Shown here: piece after piece, positions 54,980 to 64,000 of the stretch
Position numbering within the stretch: position 1 is the stretch's first letter
Layout: the number at the start of each line of letters is the position of its first letter
Assembly (NCBI RefSeq): GCF_021049265.1
Contig: NZ_CP088018.1
Location: 1,240,001 to 1,304,000 of the forward strand
Length of the DNA stretch: 64,000 nt
Origin: Ruania suaedae
GTDB lineage: Bacteria > Actinomycetota > Actinomycetes > Actinomycetales > Beutenbergiaceae
Reading direction: 5' to 3'
Position numbers and translations under genes: made by a program
Notes under the pieces: model-generated
Database searches by the model: none
Told to the model about the DNA's origin: nothing
The model's input: only the letters and a program-made list of their open reading frames with translations

Positions 54980-55252
54980 TCCGGTTCGTCACCTCCACCG
55001 ACGTCGACGCGGCAGGCCCCGGTGACCTTCACCGATGAGCAGGTCCGCGGCCCGTTCGCGTGGTTCACGCACGTGCACCGCTTCGAGTCCCGGCCCGACG
55101 GCGGCACCCGGATGATCGACCAGGTCGCCTTCGCCGCACCGTTCGGACCGCTTGGGCGGCTGGCCGAGCGGCTCGTCCTGGCCCGCTACATGCGCACTCT
55201 GATCGAGACCCGGAACGAGTGGCTGCGCCGGCAGGTGCGAACGAGCCGCTGA
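54976..55252 (+). pseudogene. SRPBCC/cyclase-like gene with an internal deletion
   Basis: The start ATG 54976 overlaps the galE stop (ATGA) and encodes IRFVTSTDVDA, the usual N-terminus of SRPBCC ligand-binding proteins, before a stop in this frame at about 55036. In the next frame, from GTG 55022, comes the C-terminal half only: VTFTDEQVRGPFAWFTHVHRFES, then IDQVAFAAPFGPLGRLAERLVLARYM and RNEWLRRQV. About 80 middle codons are missing. The remaining 76-residue open frame could be translated but would lack half of the fold. Confidence 0.6.
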
Positions 55253-55255
55253 CGG

Positions 55256-55780
55256 TCAGCGGGCTGCGCCCTGCCGGGCGAGCACGCCGGCGATGAAGCC
55301 GATCTGACCCACGTGCTGCAGGTCCTCCGCGAGCACGCTGACCAGCCTCACGCCGAGCGTGACCGGCGGGTCCCACGCGTCGTCGACCACCCGATCCAGA
55401 TCGGACTCCTCGAGCCGGTCCAGGTAACTGAGCGTGGCCGTGTGGACGTCGTCGTGGTAGCCGAGCAGATCGTCGACGGGGATGTCACGGACCTGACCCA
55501 CCTGCTCGCTGCTGTGGCCGAAGCCGTGGTCGGCCTCCTCGAGCGGCAGTCCGAAGCGCTCGGACCACCCGCGCGCGGTCCATTGCTGGTCGAGCCCGGC
55601 CAGGTCGGCGACGTGGTCGTCCTGCACCCGGGTCAGATGCCAGGCCAGCCAGGCGATCGTGTTCGCCTCCGGGTCGAGCCGGGCCACCAGGTGGCTCGGC
55701 TCGACCCCCTCGAGGCTTGCGTGGAGCACCTCGCGTACCCGGGTGAACCCGTCGCTCAGGACGGTCGCGGTCGTGTGCAT
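55256..55780 (-). CDS. DinB/DUF664 family protein (mycothiol-dependent transferase-like)
   Basis: Four-helix-bundle metalloprotein-like enzyme of 174 residues. Potential metal His residues are in WLAWHLTRVQDDH and EDLQHVGQIGF, giving the usual His triad. The pattern LDPEANTIAWLAWHL is typical of actinobacterial DUF664 proteins, some of which use mycothiol. ATG 55780 (HTTATVL) with GGAG about 7 bases upstream is favoured over ATG 55786, which touches the GGAG. It lies alone on the minus strand. Confidence 0.85.
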   Translation of the reverse strand: MHTTATVLSDGFTRVREVLHASLEGVEPSHLVARLDPEANTIAWLAWHLTRVQDDHVADLAGLDQQWTARGWSERFGLPLEEADHGFGHSSEQVGQVRDIPVDDLLGYHDDVHTATLSYLDRLEESDLDRVVDDAWDPPVTLGVRLVSVLAEDLQHVGQIGFIAGVLARQGAAR

Positions 55781-55798
55781 AGCCATCTCCTCACTCGA

Positions 55799-56752
55799 TC
55801 ATGCGAGCCCGTTCTCGGCCAGCCACTCCGAGGCGATGGTCGCCGAGTCGAGCTGCTCTTCGACACTACGGGCATTCATGGTGATGAGGTCCTCGGTGGT
55901 GAGCACGGCGCTGATCGGGTCGAGCACCTCGGCGAGGTCCTCGGCCAGCTCGGCATCGAGCAGCGGGACGACGTTCTGGGCCAGGATCATGCTCTCCGGG
56001 TCCTCGAGGGTGACGAAGTCGCCGGAGGCGAGGTCCGGGTCGGCGGTGTAGATGTCGCCCATGGTGATGTCGCCGTTGCGGATCGCGTCCTTGGTGAGCG
56101 GGCCACCGCTGTCGCCGATCGCCACGAAGTCCACGTCGACGCCGTAGAACTCCGAGAGCCCGGGCGGGCCGTAGGGACGGCTCTCCAGCTCGGCGTTCCC
56201 GCCGAGGGTGATGGTGCCCTCGTAGCCGGACAGATCAGTCAGGCTGGTGATGCCGTTCTCCTCGGAGAACTCGGCGGTGACGTTGTAGGAGTCGGCATCC
56301 TGCGCCTCAGCCCGGTTCAGCACGGCCAGGCCGTCGGGCAGGGCGTCGGGCAGGGCGGAGGCGACGTCCTCCGGGCTGCGCGCCTCGGTCTCGGTCTCAT
56401 AGAACTGCAGCAGGTTGCCGGAGTACTCCGGGATGAGGTCGATCTCGTCGGCCTCCAGCGCCTCGAGATAGCGGTCGCGCTGCCCGATCTGGAACTGTCG
56501 CTCGACGTCCATTCCGGCCTCTTCGAGCGCCTGGGCGTAGATCTCGGCGATGATCTCGTTGGAGTAGTAGGCCTGGGAGCCGACCACGACGGCCGAGGAG
56601 TCGGATCCGCCGTCCTCCTCGCCCGAGGTGTCGAGCGGGTCGGAGTTCCCGCCGCACGCGGCGAGCAGGGCGGCTGCTGAGACGGTGGCGACACCGGTCA
56701 GCAACCGGGTGGCGGCAGGGCGGCGTCGCAGTGGCGAAGCGGAGGTGGTCAT
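55799..56752 (-). CDS. osmoprotectant ABC substrate-binding lipoprotein
   Basis: OpuAC/ProX-type binding protein of 317 residues for glycine betaine, choline or similar. Lipobox LLAACGGN near residue 30, then an Asp/Ser-rich linker (EEDGGSDSS). The fold begins VVVGSQAYYSNEIIAEIYAQ and includes LIPEYSGNLLQFY, SRPYGPPGLSEFYG and MGDIYTADPDLA. It is the last gene of a four-gene minus-strand operon; ATG 56752 overlaps the permease stop by 4 bases. Confidence 0.92.
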   Translation of the reverse strand: MTTSASPLRRRPAATRLLTGVATVSAAALLAACGGNSDPLDTSGEEDGGSDSSAVVVGSQAYYSNEIIAEIYAQALEEAGMDVERQFQIGQRDRYLEALEADEIDLIPEYSGNLLQFYETETEARSPEDVASALPDALPDGLAVLNRAEAQDADSYNVTAEFSEENGITSLTDLSGYEGTITLGGNAELESRPYGPPGLSEFYGVDVDFVAIGDSGGPLTKDAIRNGDITMGDIYTADPDLASGDFVTLEDPESMILAQNVVPLLDAELAEDLAEVLDPISAVLTTEDLITMNARSVEEQLDSATIASEWLAENGLA

Positions 56753-57477
56753 GGGGTTCCTTCCGTGGTGGCCGTCGGAGCAACGGCGGGTCGTACGGTT
56801 GCGTGGTGGCGTGACCGGCTGGCGGAGCGGCCGGCCAGCCAGGTGGCGAGGGAGAAGGCGATGTCGAGGGCGAGCGCGAGCGCCACGATGATCAGCGCGC
56901 CGCCGAGCATCTCCTCGTAGGTGTTCAGGCTGATACCGCGCTGGATGTAGATGCCGAGCCCGCCGAGGCCGACGTAGGACGCGAGCACAGCGGTCGAGAC
57001 GACCTGCAGGGTGGCGCTGCGCAGTCCGCCGATCAGCAGTGGCAGGCCGATGGGTGCCTCGACCCGGAGCAGGATCTGCCATTCGGTCATGCCCATCGCC
57101 CGGGCGGCGTCGACGACGCTTGCGTCCACCGCCTCGACCCCCGCGTACGCGCCGGCCAGGATGGCGGGGACGCCGAGCACGACGAAGACGATCGTGGCGG
57201 CCACCGGCGCCTGGGCGAACCCGACCAGCAGCGTCAGGATCGTGAGCAGTCCCAGCGAGGGGAGTGCGCGAGCGGCGCCCGAGAGGGCGACGGCGATCTG
57301 CTTGCCGCGGCCGGTGTGGCCGATCGCGTAGCCGATGGGGATCGCGATGGCCGCGCTGATCAGCATCGCGATCGCGGTGTAGAACAGGTGCTCGCCCAGC
57401 CGGGCGGAGATGGCATTGGCGCCCTCGTGCTTGGTCGGGTCGGCGAGCCAGGCGAGGGCTTCGGCGAAGAGGTTCAT
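56749..57477 (-). CDS. osmoprotectant ABC permease (second)
   Basis: OpuCB/CD-type permease of 242 residues with about six helices. The typical start MNLFAEALAWLADP is followed by HLFYTAIAMLISAAIAIPIG and the EAA loop MGMTEWQILLRVEAPIGLPLLIGG. The conserved SYVGLGGLGIYIQRGI segment is present. ATG 57477 overlaps the first permease stop. Confidence 0.92.
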   Translation of the reverse strand: MNLFAEALAWLADPTKHEGANAISARLGEHLFYTAIAMLISAAIAIPIGYAIGHTGRGKQIAVALSGAARALPSLGLLTILTLLVGFAQAPVAATIVFVVLGVPAILAGAYAGVEAVDASVVDAARAMGMTEWQILLRVEAPIGLPLLIGGLRSATLQVVSTAVLASYVGLGGLGIYIQRGISLNTYEEMLGGALIIVALALALDIAFSLATWLAGRSASRSRHHATVRPAVAPTATTEGTP

Positions 57478-58148
57478 GCGGCCGCCCCTCGCGCGCCGGC
57501 ACCGCGTCGGCTCGAGGTGGCCCGAGCCCACGGCATCAGAGCCCGGCCGGCGAGCACCAGGAGGGCGTCAAGCACGAGGGCGGTGACGGCGGTCATGACG
57601 ATCCCGGCCAAAATCTCCAGCGGGATGTTGCGCTGGAGCCCGTCCATGAACAGCGATCCGAGGGAGTCGATGCCGACCAGCACCCCGACCGTCACCAGGC
57701 TCACCGTGCTGACGGCCACCACCCGCAGCCCGGCCAGCAGCACCGGACCGGCGAGGGGGAGGTCCACCGCCCAGAAGCGGCGCCAGCCGTCGTAGCCCAT
57801 GGCCACCGCCGCCTGCCGGACATGCACCTCGACCGAGCTGAATGCGTCCGAGGCGAACCTGGTCATCAGCGCGACGGCGTAGATGGTGAGGGCGATGATC
57901 AGGTTCGCGCGGTCGAGGAACCCGATGCCCAGGATGGGCGGCAGCAGCACGAACAGCGCGAGCGAGGGGATCGTGTAGAGCAGCCCCACCAGCGACAGCA
58001 TCGGCCCTCGCAGCCACTGCTGGCGCCAGGCGAGCTGACCGAGCGGGACGGCGATGACGAAGCCGGCGACGATCGGGATCAGACTCAGCCACAGGTGCTG
58101 CAGCGTCAGGTCGAGCACCAGGTCGAGGTTGCCCGAGAGCCAGGTCAT
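57474..58148 (-). CDS. osmoprotectant ABC permease (first)
   Basis: Permease of 224 residues with about six helices. QHLWLSLIPIVAGFVIAVPLG near the start and the EAA loop MGYDGWRRFWAVDLPLAGPVLLAG identify the family. It overlaps both neighbours by 4 bases, so the operon is fully coupled: ATPase, permease, permease, binding protein. Confidence 0.92.
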   Translation of the reverse strand: MTWLSGNLDLVLDLTLQHLWLSLIPIVAGFVIAVPLGQLAWRQQWLRGPMLSLVGLLYTIPSLALFVLLPPILGIGFLDRANLIIALTIYAVALMTRFASDAFSSVEVHVRQAAVAMGYDGWRRFWAVDLPLAGPVLLAGLRVVAVSTVSLVTVGVLVGIDSLGSLFMDGLQRNIPLEILAGIVMTAVTALVLDALLVLAGRALMPWARATSSRRGAGARGAAA

Positions 58149-59014
58149 GACGGCGGGGCGGGGTCGGGCCGGTGCCCGGCCGCAGCCGGAGGCCGGCTCG
58201 CCTCGTCGGACAACACCCCGGCGGGCCGGCCGTTGCCGTCCACGACCACCGCGACGCCGTCCTGGTGCTGCACCCGCAGCGCCCGGCGGCCGCGGTCGGC
58301 GCCGACGAAGTCGGCGACGAACTCGCTCGCCGGGGAGGCGAGGATCTCGGTGGGCGTCCCGCGCTGGGCGATGACACCCCCGGTCTCCAGGATGACCACC
58401 TGGTCACCGAGCAGGAACGCCTCCTCGATGTCGTGGGTGACGAACACGACGGTCTTGCCCAGACTGCCCTGCAGGCGCAGCAGCTCCTTCTGCAGGTCCG
58501 CCCGCACGATTGGGTCGACGGCGCCGAACGGCTCGTCCATGAGCAGGATGTTCGGATCCACCGCGAGGCCCCGCGCCACACCCACGCGCTGCTGCTGCCC
58601 TCCCGAGAGCTGACTGGGGTAGCGACCCGCCAAATCCCGGTCCAGGCCCACGGTGTCCATGAGGGAGAGCCCGAGCTCGCTCGCCTCGGCCCGCCCCATG
58701 CCGTTCAGCCGCGGCACCGTGACGATGTTCTCCAGCACCCGGCGGTGCGGCAGCAGCCCCGCGCTCTGCATGACGTAGCCGATCCGCCGGCGCAGGGCCA
58801 CCGGGTCGAGCCCGGCCACATCCTCACCGTCGATGCTGACGGTGCCGGAGGTCGGCTCGACCATCCGGTTGACCATGCGCAGCAGGGTGGTCTTCCCACA
58901 GCCGGAGGAGCCCACGAAGACGGTGACCTGGTGGGAGGGGATCACCAGGTCGATGCCGCGCACGGCCAGCGTGCCGTCGTCGAACTGCTTGGTGACGGCC
59001 TCGAACTCGATCAT
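58145..59014 (-). CDS. osmoprotectant ABC ATP-binding protein
   Basis: OpuCA/ProV-type ATPase of 289 residues. Walker A: FVGSSGCGKTTLL. Signature: LSGGQQQRVGVARGL. Walker B: ILLMDEPFGAVDP. The C-terminal tail after 240 is short and contains only a vestige of the CBS pair found in many OpuA/OpuC ATPases (VAVVVDGNGRPAGVLS). ATG 59014 starts the four-gene operon, divergent from the flavoprotein gene across 122 bases. Confidence 0.93.
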   Translation of the reverse strand: MIEFEAVTKQFDDGTLAVRGIDLVIPSHQVTVFVGSSGCGKTTLLRMVNRMVEPTSGTVSIDGEDVAGLDPVALRRRIGYVMQSAGLLPHRRVLENIVTVPRLNGMGRAEASELGLSLMDTVGLDRDLAGRYPSQLSGGQQQRVGVARGLAVDPNILLMDEPFGAVDPIVRADLQKELLRLQGSLGKTVVFVTHDIEEAFLLGDQVVILETGGVIAQRGTPTEILASPASEFVADFVGADRGRRALRVQHQDGVAVVVDGNGRPAGVLSDEASRPPAAAGHRPDPAPPS

Positions 59015-59136
59015 GATGCCGTGCGCGGAACCGGCAGCGGATGGATACTCGTGTGTGCAGACATGACAGTGAGCGTAATGTGCGGCGCAGACATCGGCCC
59101 CACCGGGGCGGGCGTGTCCACGGCGAGGAGGTAGGC

Positions 59137-60558
59137 ATGCAGACCTGGGACGTGATCGTCATCGGGGCGGGCCCGCCGGGGGAGAACGCGGCCGGCCGGG
59201 TGGTCGCCGGCGGTTTGAGTGCGGTGGTCGTCGAGTCCGAGCTGGTCGGTGGGGAGTGCTCGTACTGGGCGTGCATGCCCTCCAAGGCGCTGTTGCGGCC
59301 AGGGAGTGCGCAACGCGCCGCCGCTCGTGTCCCGGGCACCGGCGTGGATTCCTCCCGCGGTGACCGACCCGTGCTCGAGGCCTCGGAGGTCCTGGTGCGC
59401 CGCACGGCCTTCACCAGCGGGTGGGACGACTCCAGCCAGGTGGAGTGGCTGGACGGCGCCGGAATCGATCTGGTGCGCGGCCACGCGCGCCTCATCGCCG
59501 AGCGCACGGTGGAGGTGACCTCCTCCGAGGGCACGCGGCAGCTGCAGGCACGCCACGCCGTCGTGATCGCCACCGGGAGCGAGGCGATGGTGCCGCCCGA
59601 GCTCGCCGAGGTCAGCCCGTGGACCGCGCGGGAGGCCACCAGTGCCGAACAGGTCCCCCAGCACCTAGCCATCGTGGGCGGCGGGGTCGTCGCGATGGAG
59701 ATGGCGTGCGCCTACCGCGATCTGGGCGCCGCCGTCACCGTCCTCGTCCGCGGCGAGGTGCTGTCCGGGATGGAGCCCTTCGCCGGGGAGCTGGTCACCG
59801 AGGCACTGACCGCCCGGGGTGTGGACGTGCGCACCGGGACCACGGTGGTCTCGGCCTCCCGCGACGGCGGTCCCTCCGCGCCCGTGCGCCTCACCTGTAG
59901 CGACGGTCGGGTGGTGGAGGCCGACGAGGTGCTCGTCGCGACCGGCCGGAGCCCCCGCACCGATGACCTCGGGCTGTCCGTCGTGGGCCGCAGCGACGGC
60001 GACTGGGTGGAGGTCGAGGAGACCCTGCGCGTGCCCGGCACGGACTGGCTCTACGCCATCGGGGACGTCAACCACCGGGCGCTGCTGACACACCAGGGCA
60101 AGTACCAGGCCCGAGCGGCGGGGGACGCGATCGTGGCTCGGGCCGGCGGAGCCGAGGTGGCGGACCGGCCCTGGCAGCGCCATGTCGCCACCGCCGACGG
60201 CGAGGCCGTCCCGCAGGTGGTCTTCACCGATCCGGAGGTGGCCAGCGTGGGGCTCACGGCTGCTGCCGCCGAGGAGGCCGGGTACCCGGTCCGGGTGGTC
60301 GACCACGACCTCGGCGCGGTCGCCGGGGCTGCGCTGCACGCCGACGGCTATCAGGGCAGGGCGCGGATGGTGGTCGACACCGACCGGGAGATCGTGCTCG
60401 GGGCAACCCTGGTCGGCCCCGACGTCGCGGAGCTGCTGCACGCCGCGACCGTGGCGGTGGTCGGACAGGTCCCGATCGAGCGGCTCTGGCACGCGGTCCC
60501 GTCCTACCCGACGATCAGCGAGATCTGGCTGCGGCTGCTGGAGGGCTACGGCCGCTGA
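59137..60558 (+). CDS. pyridine nucleotide-disulfide oxidoreductase (LPD/mercuric reductase-like)
   Basis: FAD enzyme of 473 residues. FAD motif: VIVIGAGPPGENAA. The redox disulfide is GGECSYWACMPSKALLRP (C-x4-C). NAD motif: LAIVGGGVVAMEMA. The C-terminal catalytic segment is HAVPSYPTISEIW, with the His of HPT-type enzymes replaced by a variant pattern (YPTISE). It is not next to 2-oxo-acid dehydrogenase genes, so it is unlikely to be the housekeeping lipoamide dehydrogenase. ATG 59137 has GAGGAGG upstream. Confidence 0.88.
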   Translation: MQTWDVIVIGAGPPGENAAGRVVAGGLSAVVVESELVGGECSYWACMPSKALLRPGSAQRAAARVPGTGVDSSRGDRPVLEASEVLVRRTAFTSGWDDSSQVEWLDGAGIDLVRGHARLIAERTVEVTSSEGTRQLQARHAVVIATGSEAMVPPELAEVSPWTAREATSAEQVPQHLAIVGGGVVAMEMACAYRDLGAAVTVLVRGEVLSGMEPFAGELVTEALTARGVDVRTGTTVVSASRDGGPSAPVRLTCSDGRVVEADEVLVATGRSPRTDDLGLSVVGRSDGDWVEVEETLRVPGTDWLYAIGDVNHRALLTHQGKYQARAAGDAIVARAGGAEVADRPWQRHVATADGEAVPQVVFTDPEVASVGLTAAAAEEAGYPVRVVDHDLGAVAGAALHADGYQGRARMVVDTDREIVLGATLVGPDVAELLHAATVAVVGQVPIERLWHAVPSYPTISEIWLRLLEGYGR

Positions 60559-60676
60559 CGGCGGCCGAACGCGAGGGGCCCGGCACTAGGCAAGCACACC
60601 CGGCACGGTCCACAGTGGTGCCATGGGCCCCGGGCCCGTTCTCCCGACCCCACGCGCGGCACTCGAAGGAGCAGAC

Positions 60677-61684
<1,008 letters not shown>

Positions 61685-61685
61685 G

Positions 61686-62333
61686 GTGGGCGATCTCGGA
61701 GCGGACTGGGCGCTCGCCTGGGTGCGCGAGAGTGCCGCCGTCGTAGGCCGGAACCGGATGGCGCTGATCGACCTCGATCGGGCGATCGGCGACGGCGACC
61801 ACGGCGAGAACCTCGATCGAGGGTTCACGGCGGTCCTCGGCAAGCTCGAGACCACCGGGACCGAGACGGTCGCCGACGTGCTGGCCCTGGTGGCCAAGAC
61901 GCTGATGTCGACGGTCGGCGGGGCCGCGGGGCCGTTGTACGGCACCGCCTACCTGCGAGCCGCCAAGGCGGTGGGGGAGAACCTCGACGCGGCTGGGGTC
62001 GCTGACCTGTTCGAGGCCGCGCTGGCCGGGATCGTGGCCCGGGGCAAGGCCGAGCCGGGGGACAAGACGATGGTCGACGCCTGGGCCCCGGCAGCCGACG
62101 CGGCCCGTGCGGTCGCCACCTCCGGCGGAACGGCGCAGGCGGCGCTGCAGGCGGCGGCCGAGGCGGCTCAGGCCGGGGCCGAGGCCACCGAGCCGTGGGT
62201 GGCGCGCAAGGGACGCGCCAGCTACCTCGGCGCGCGTGCGGCCGGTCACCGGGACCCGGGTGCGCAGTCGAGCGCGCTGCTGCTGCGAGCGGCCGCCGAG
62301 GTGGCCGGTGCGAGTGGTGCGGCCGATGAGTGA
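61686..62333 (+). CDS. dhaL: dihydroxyacetone kinase subunit DhaL
   Basis: ADP-binding subunit, 215 residues. The Asp-rich nucleotide/Mg site is DLDRAIGDGDHGENLDRG; LMSTVGGAAGPLYGTAYLRAA and the C-terminal RKGRASYLGARAAGHRDPGA complete the family pattern. ADP here stays bound and is recharged by DhaM. The GTG start at 61686 is one base after dhaK. The stop overlaps the dhaM start. Confidence 0.95.
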   Translation: MGDLGADWALAWVRESAAVVGRNRMALIDLDRAIGDGDHGENLDRGFTAVLGKLETTGTETVADVLALVAKTLMSTVGGAAGPLYGTAYLRAAKAVGENLDAAGVADLFEAALAGIVARGKAEPGDKTMVDAWAPAADAARAVATSGGTAQAALQAAAEAAQAGAEATEPWVARKGRASYLGARAAGHRDPGAQSSALLLRAAAEVAGASGAADE

Positions 62334-63039
62334 GCCCACGACGGCGCTCGTGCTCGTCTCCCACTCGGCCGCCCTGGCCGCCGGTGTCGCCGAGGTCGCC
62401 GCGCAGATGGCGCCGCAGGTGTCACTGCGGCCGGCCGGCGGTACCGAGGACGGGCGCATCGGCACCAGCTACGACCTCGTGGAAGGGGCCGTGACCGACC
62501 TGCTCGACGGCGGCGCCCGCAGTGTGGTCATCCTCACCGATCTCGGCTCCGCCGCCTTCACGGCCGAGTCCGTGGTGGAGATGCTCGACGACGAGCGCGT
62601 GCTCCAGGCCGACGCGCCCTTCGTCGAGGGCGCCGTGGCGGCCGCGGTCACGGCGCAGGGGGGAGGGGACGGGCCGGCCGTCCTGGCCGCCGCGCATGAG
62701 GCCGGTGCCGGCTTCGGGTCCGTGACGACCGCCGGCGCGCCGGCAGACACCGGCGATGCGCGCGACGCACCTGATCGGGGCGAGGTTCTCTCCCGCACGC
62801 TGGTGCTGCGCAACAGGCTCGGCCTGCACGCGCGACCGGCCGCGCTGCTCGCCCGTCGGGTGGGGACGTTCGACGCCGAGGTCAGCCTCAACGGGGTCGA
62901 TGCCGCGAGCGTCCTGGCGATCATGGGCCTCGGGCTCACCGGCGGTGACGAGCTCGCGCTCCAGGCCAGCGGCCGGGAAGCGGCGCAGGCGCTGGACGCC
63001 GTCCAGGCCGAGGTCGACGCCGGCTTCGGCGAGGAGTAG
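62326..63039 (+). CDS. dhaM: DhaM: PTS EIIA-type phosphocarrier fused to HPr
   Basis: 237 residues. The N-terminal domain (LVLVSHSAALAAG with the phosphorylated His) is the DhaM/EIIA-Man fold. After a linker rich in Ala/Gly/Asp, residues about 150-237 form an HPr domain: LRNRLGLHARPAALLARRV with the active His, plus ASVLAIMGLGL. An EI-like domain present in some DhaM proteins is missing, so enzyme I must come from elsewhere. ATG 62326 overlaps dhaL by 8 bases. Confidence 0.93.
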   Translation: MSEPTTALVLVSHSAALAAGVAEVAAQMAPQVSLRPAGGTEDGRIGTSYDLVEGAVTDLLDGGARSVVILTDLGSAAFTAESVVEMLDDERVLQADAPFVEGAVAAAVTAQGGGDGPAVLAAAHEAGAGFGSVTTAGAPADTGDARDAPDRGEVLSRTLVLRNRLGLHARPAALLARRVGTFDAEVSLNGVDAASVLAIMGLGLTGGDELALQASGREAAQALDAVQAEVDAGFGEE

Positions 63040-63064
63040 AGCGGGCCCGCACTAGCCTGGAGCG

Positions 63065-63475
63065 GTGACCACGAGCTCGACGAGTCCGAACGGGGCGGCT
63101 GCCAAGCCACCTCGCCCGGCACGTCCCCTGTTCTGCACCAGCGTCCTGTGGTTGGAGGTGCTGCTGGTCTTCTTCGCCGTGCTCGCGGCGTACGGCCTCC
63201 GGGTGGCGCAACCGTGGGCGATCGCCACTGTCGGTGCCGTCCTGATCCTCTGGTGCGCGATGGCCGCGCGGCTGCAGCGCACCCGCCGGCTCGGCCTGGT
63301 GCTCGGCTCCCTCGTGCAGGTGCTGATCGTGCTCGGGGGGCTGGTGATCCCCGCGCTGTGGTTCCTGGGCGGGGTCTTCGTGGTGGTCTGGGTCACCGCC
63401 GTCTGGCTCGGCTCGAAGATCGACCGCGAGCGCGCCGAGCGCATCGCCGCGGCCGGATCCGAGGGGTCGGCCTAG
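63065..63475 (+). CDS. DUF4233 membrane protein
   Basis: 136 residues with about four membrane helices ([75 protein letters not shown]). Genes of this type commonly sit between folC and ndk in actinobacteria; here ndk is still adjacent but folC is 9 kb away. Function unknown. GTG 63065 is the start. Confidence 0.88.
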   Translation: MTTSSTSPNGAAAKPPRPARPLFCTSVLWLEVLLVFFAVLAAYGLRVAQPWAIATVGAVLILWCAMAARLQRTRRLGLVLGSLVQVLIVLGGLVIPALWFLGGVFVVVWVTAVWLGSKIDRERAERIAAAGSEGSA

Positions 63476-63503
63476 ACCTGCTGGGGCCGATACGCTCGCG
63501 GGT

Positions 63504-63932
63504 ATGAGCGAGAACATCGAACGCACCCTGGTCCTCATCAAGCCGGACGGCGTCAGCCGTGGACTGACCGGTGAGATCCTGCGCCGGATCGAGGCCAAGG
63601 GGTACACGCTGGCCGCCCTCGCCCTGCGGACCGCACCGGAGGACCTGCTGGCGGCGCACTACGCCGAGCACGAGGGCAAGCCGTTCTACGGTCCCCTCGT
63701 CGACTTCATGCGCTCCGGCCCGGTCGTGGCCGCCGTGGTAGAGGGGCACCGGGTCATCGAGGGGTTCCGGACCCTCGCGGGCGCGACCGACCCGACCGGC
63801 GCCCTTCCCGGCACCATCCGGGGGGACCTGGGCCGGGACTGGGGCCTGAAGGTCCAGCAGAATCTCGTCCACGGATCCGACTCGGCCGAGAGCGCCGCGC
63901 GCGAGATCGCGCTGTGGTTCCCCACTGACTGA
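63504..63932 (+). CDS. ndk: nucleoside-diphosphate kinase
   Basis: 142 residues. Transfers gamma-phosphates among nucleotides. The phosphorylated His is in [16 protein letters not shown] binding residues are in [17 protein letters not shown] and [18 protein letters not shown]. Full length for the family. It starts 28 bases after the DUF4233 gene. Confidence 0.97.
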   Translation: MSENIERTLVLIKPDGVSRGLTGEILRRIEAKGYTLAALALRTAPEDLLAAHYAEHEGKPFYGPLVDFMRSGPVVAAVVEGHRVIEGFRTLAGATDPTGALPGTIRGDLGRDWGLKVQQNLVHGSDSAESAAREIALWFPTD

Positions 63933-64000
63933 CACCAGGCCGCCGGCCCTGAACCGAGCGGATGTGTCCTGACCAATGACCTAGTTCTACCCCCGTATGT

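Overview
The window is high-GC, densely packed actinobacterial chromosome. The gene set (tig-clpP1-clpP2-clpX, valS, eukaryal-type ileS under a T-box, folC, a DUF4233 gene and ndk, F420 enzymes, an Rv2629-like protein, a 13E12/DUF222 HNH protein and a DUF664/DinB protein) points to an order such as Micrococcales. I cannot name the species from sequence alone.

Layout. 1-2.9 kb: a sortase-anchored surface protein with three near-identical 270-bp repeats. 2.9-4.7 kb: a 112-bp tandem repeat and an IS481-type insertion sequence abutting the CCA end of tRNA-Pro(TGG), with a perfect 15-bp target duplication. tRNA-Gly(TCC) follows. 5.0-11.1 kb: the protein quality-control block tig, clpP1, clpP2, clpX, then an Rv2629-like protein and a chorismate mutase. 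11.2-21.9 kb: nitrate assimilation, namely narK, nitrate reductase and its FAD/[2Fe-2S] partner, nirB, nirD, a cysG-like siroheme synthase and an NnaR-type regulator. 22-26.8 kb: a broken membrane gene, the HNH protein, F420-dependent glucose-6-phosphate dehydrogenase (fgd), a sirohydrochlorin chelatase and a quinone-oxidoreductase-like protein. 26.8-43.6 kb: valS, a divergent PfkB kinase/GH4 glucosidase pair, an LLM-class F420 enzyme with cofE, a TetR/MMPL operon, a cardiolipin-synthase-like protein, a FecCD-type ABC transporter of the proposed F420-0 class, and an ECF sigma factor with a membrane partner. 43.7-49 kb: a secreted protein, SDR, GDPD, GNAT, a NYN/OST-HTH protein and PPK2. 49-55.8 kb: T-box, ileS, folC, galE, an internally deleted gene and DinB. 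55.8-64 kb: an osmoprotectant ABC transporter, a flavoprotein disulfide reductase, dhaKLM, DUF4233 and ndk.

How it fits together. Three start sites (narK, nirB, and the sirohydrochlorin chelatase 9 kb from narK's operon) share one promoter layout: GlnR-box-like half-sites at exact 11-nt phasing, then 10 nt, then TAGCGTC. This joins nitrate transport, nitrate and nitrite reduction and siroheme synthesis into one nitrogen-responsive set. Separately, fgd, the LLM enzyme, a stand-alone cofE and the three-gene ABC transporter look like an F420 economy in which the cell may import the F420-0 precursor and only add the glutamate tail. That salvage module is the most interesting system in the window; whether de novo F420 genes exist elsewhere cannot be seen from here.
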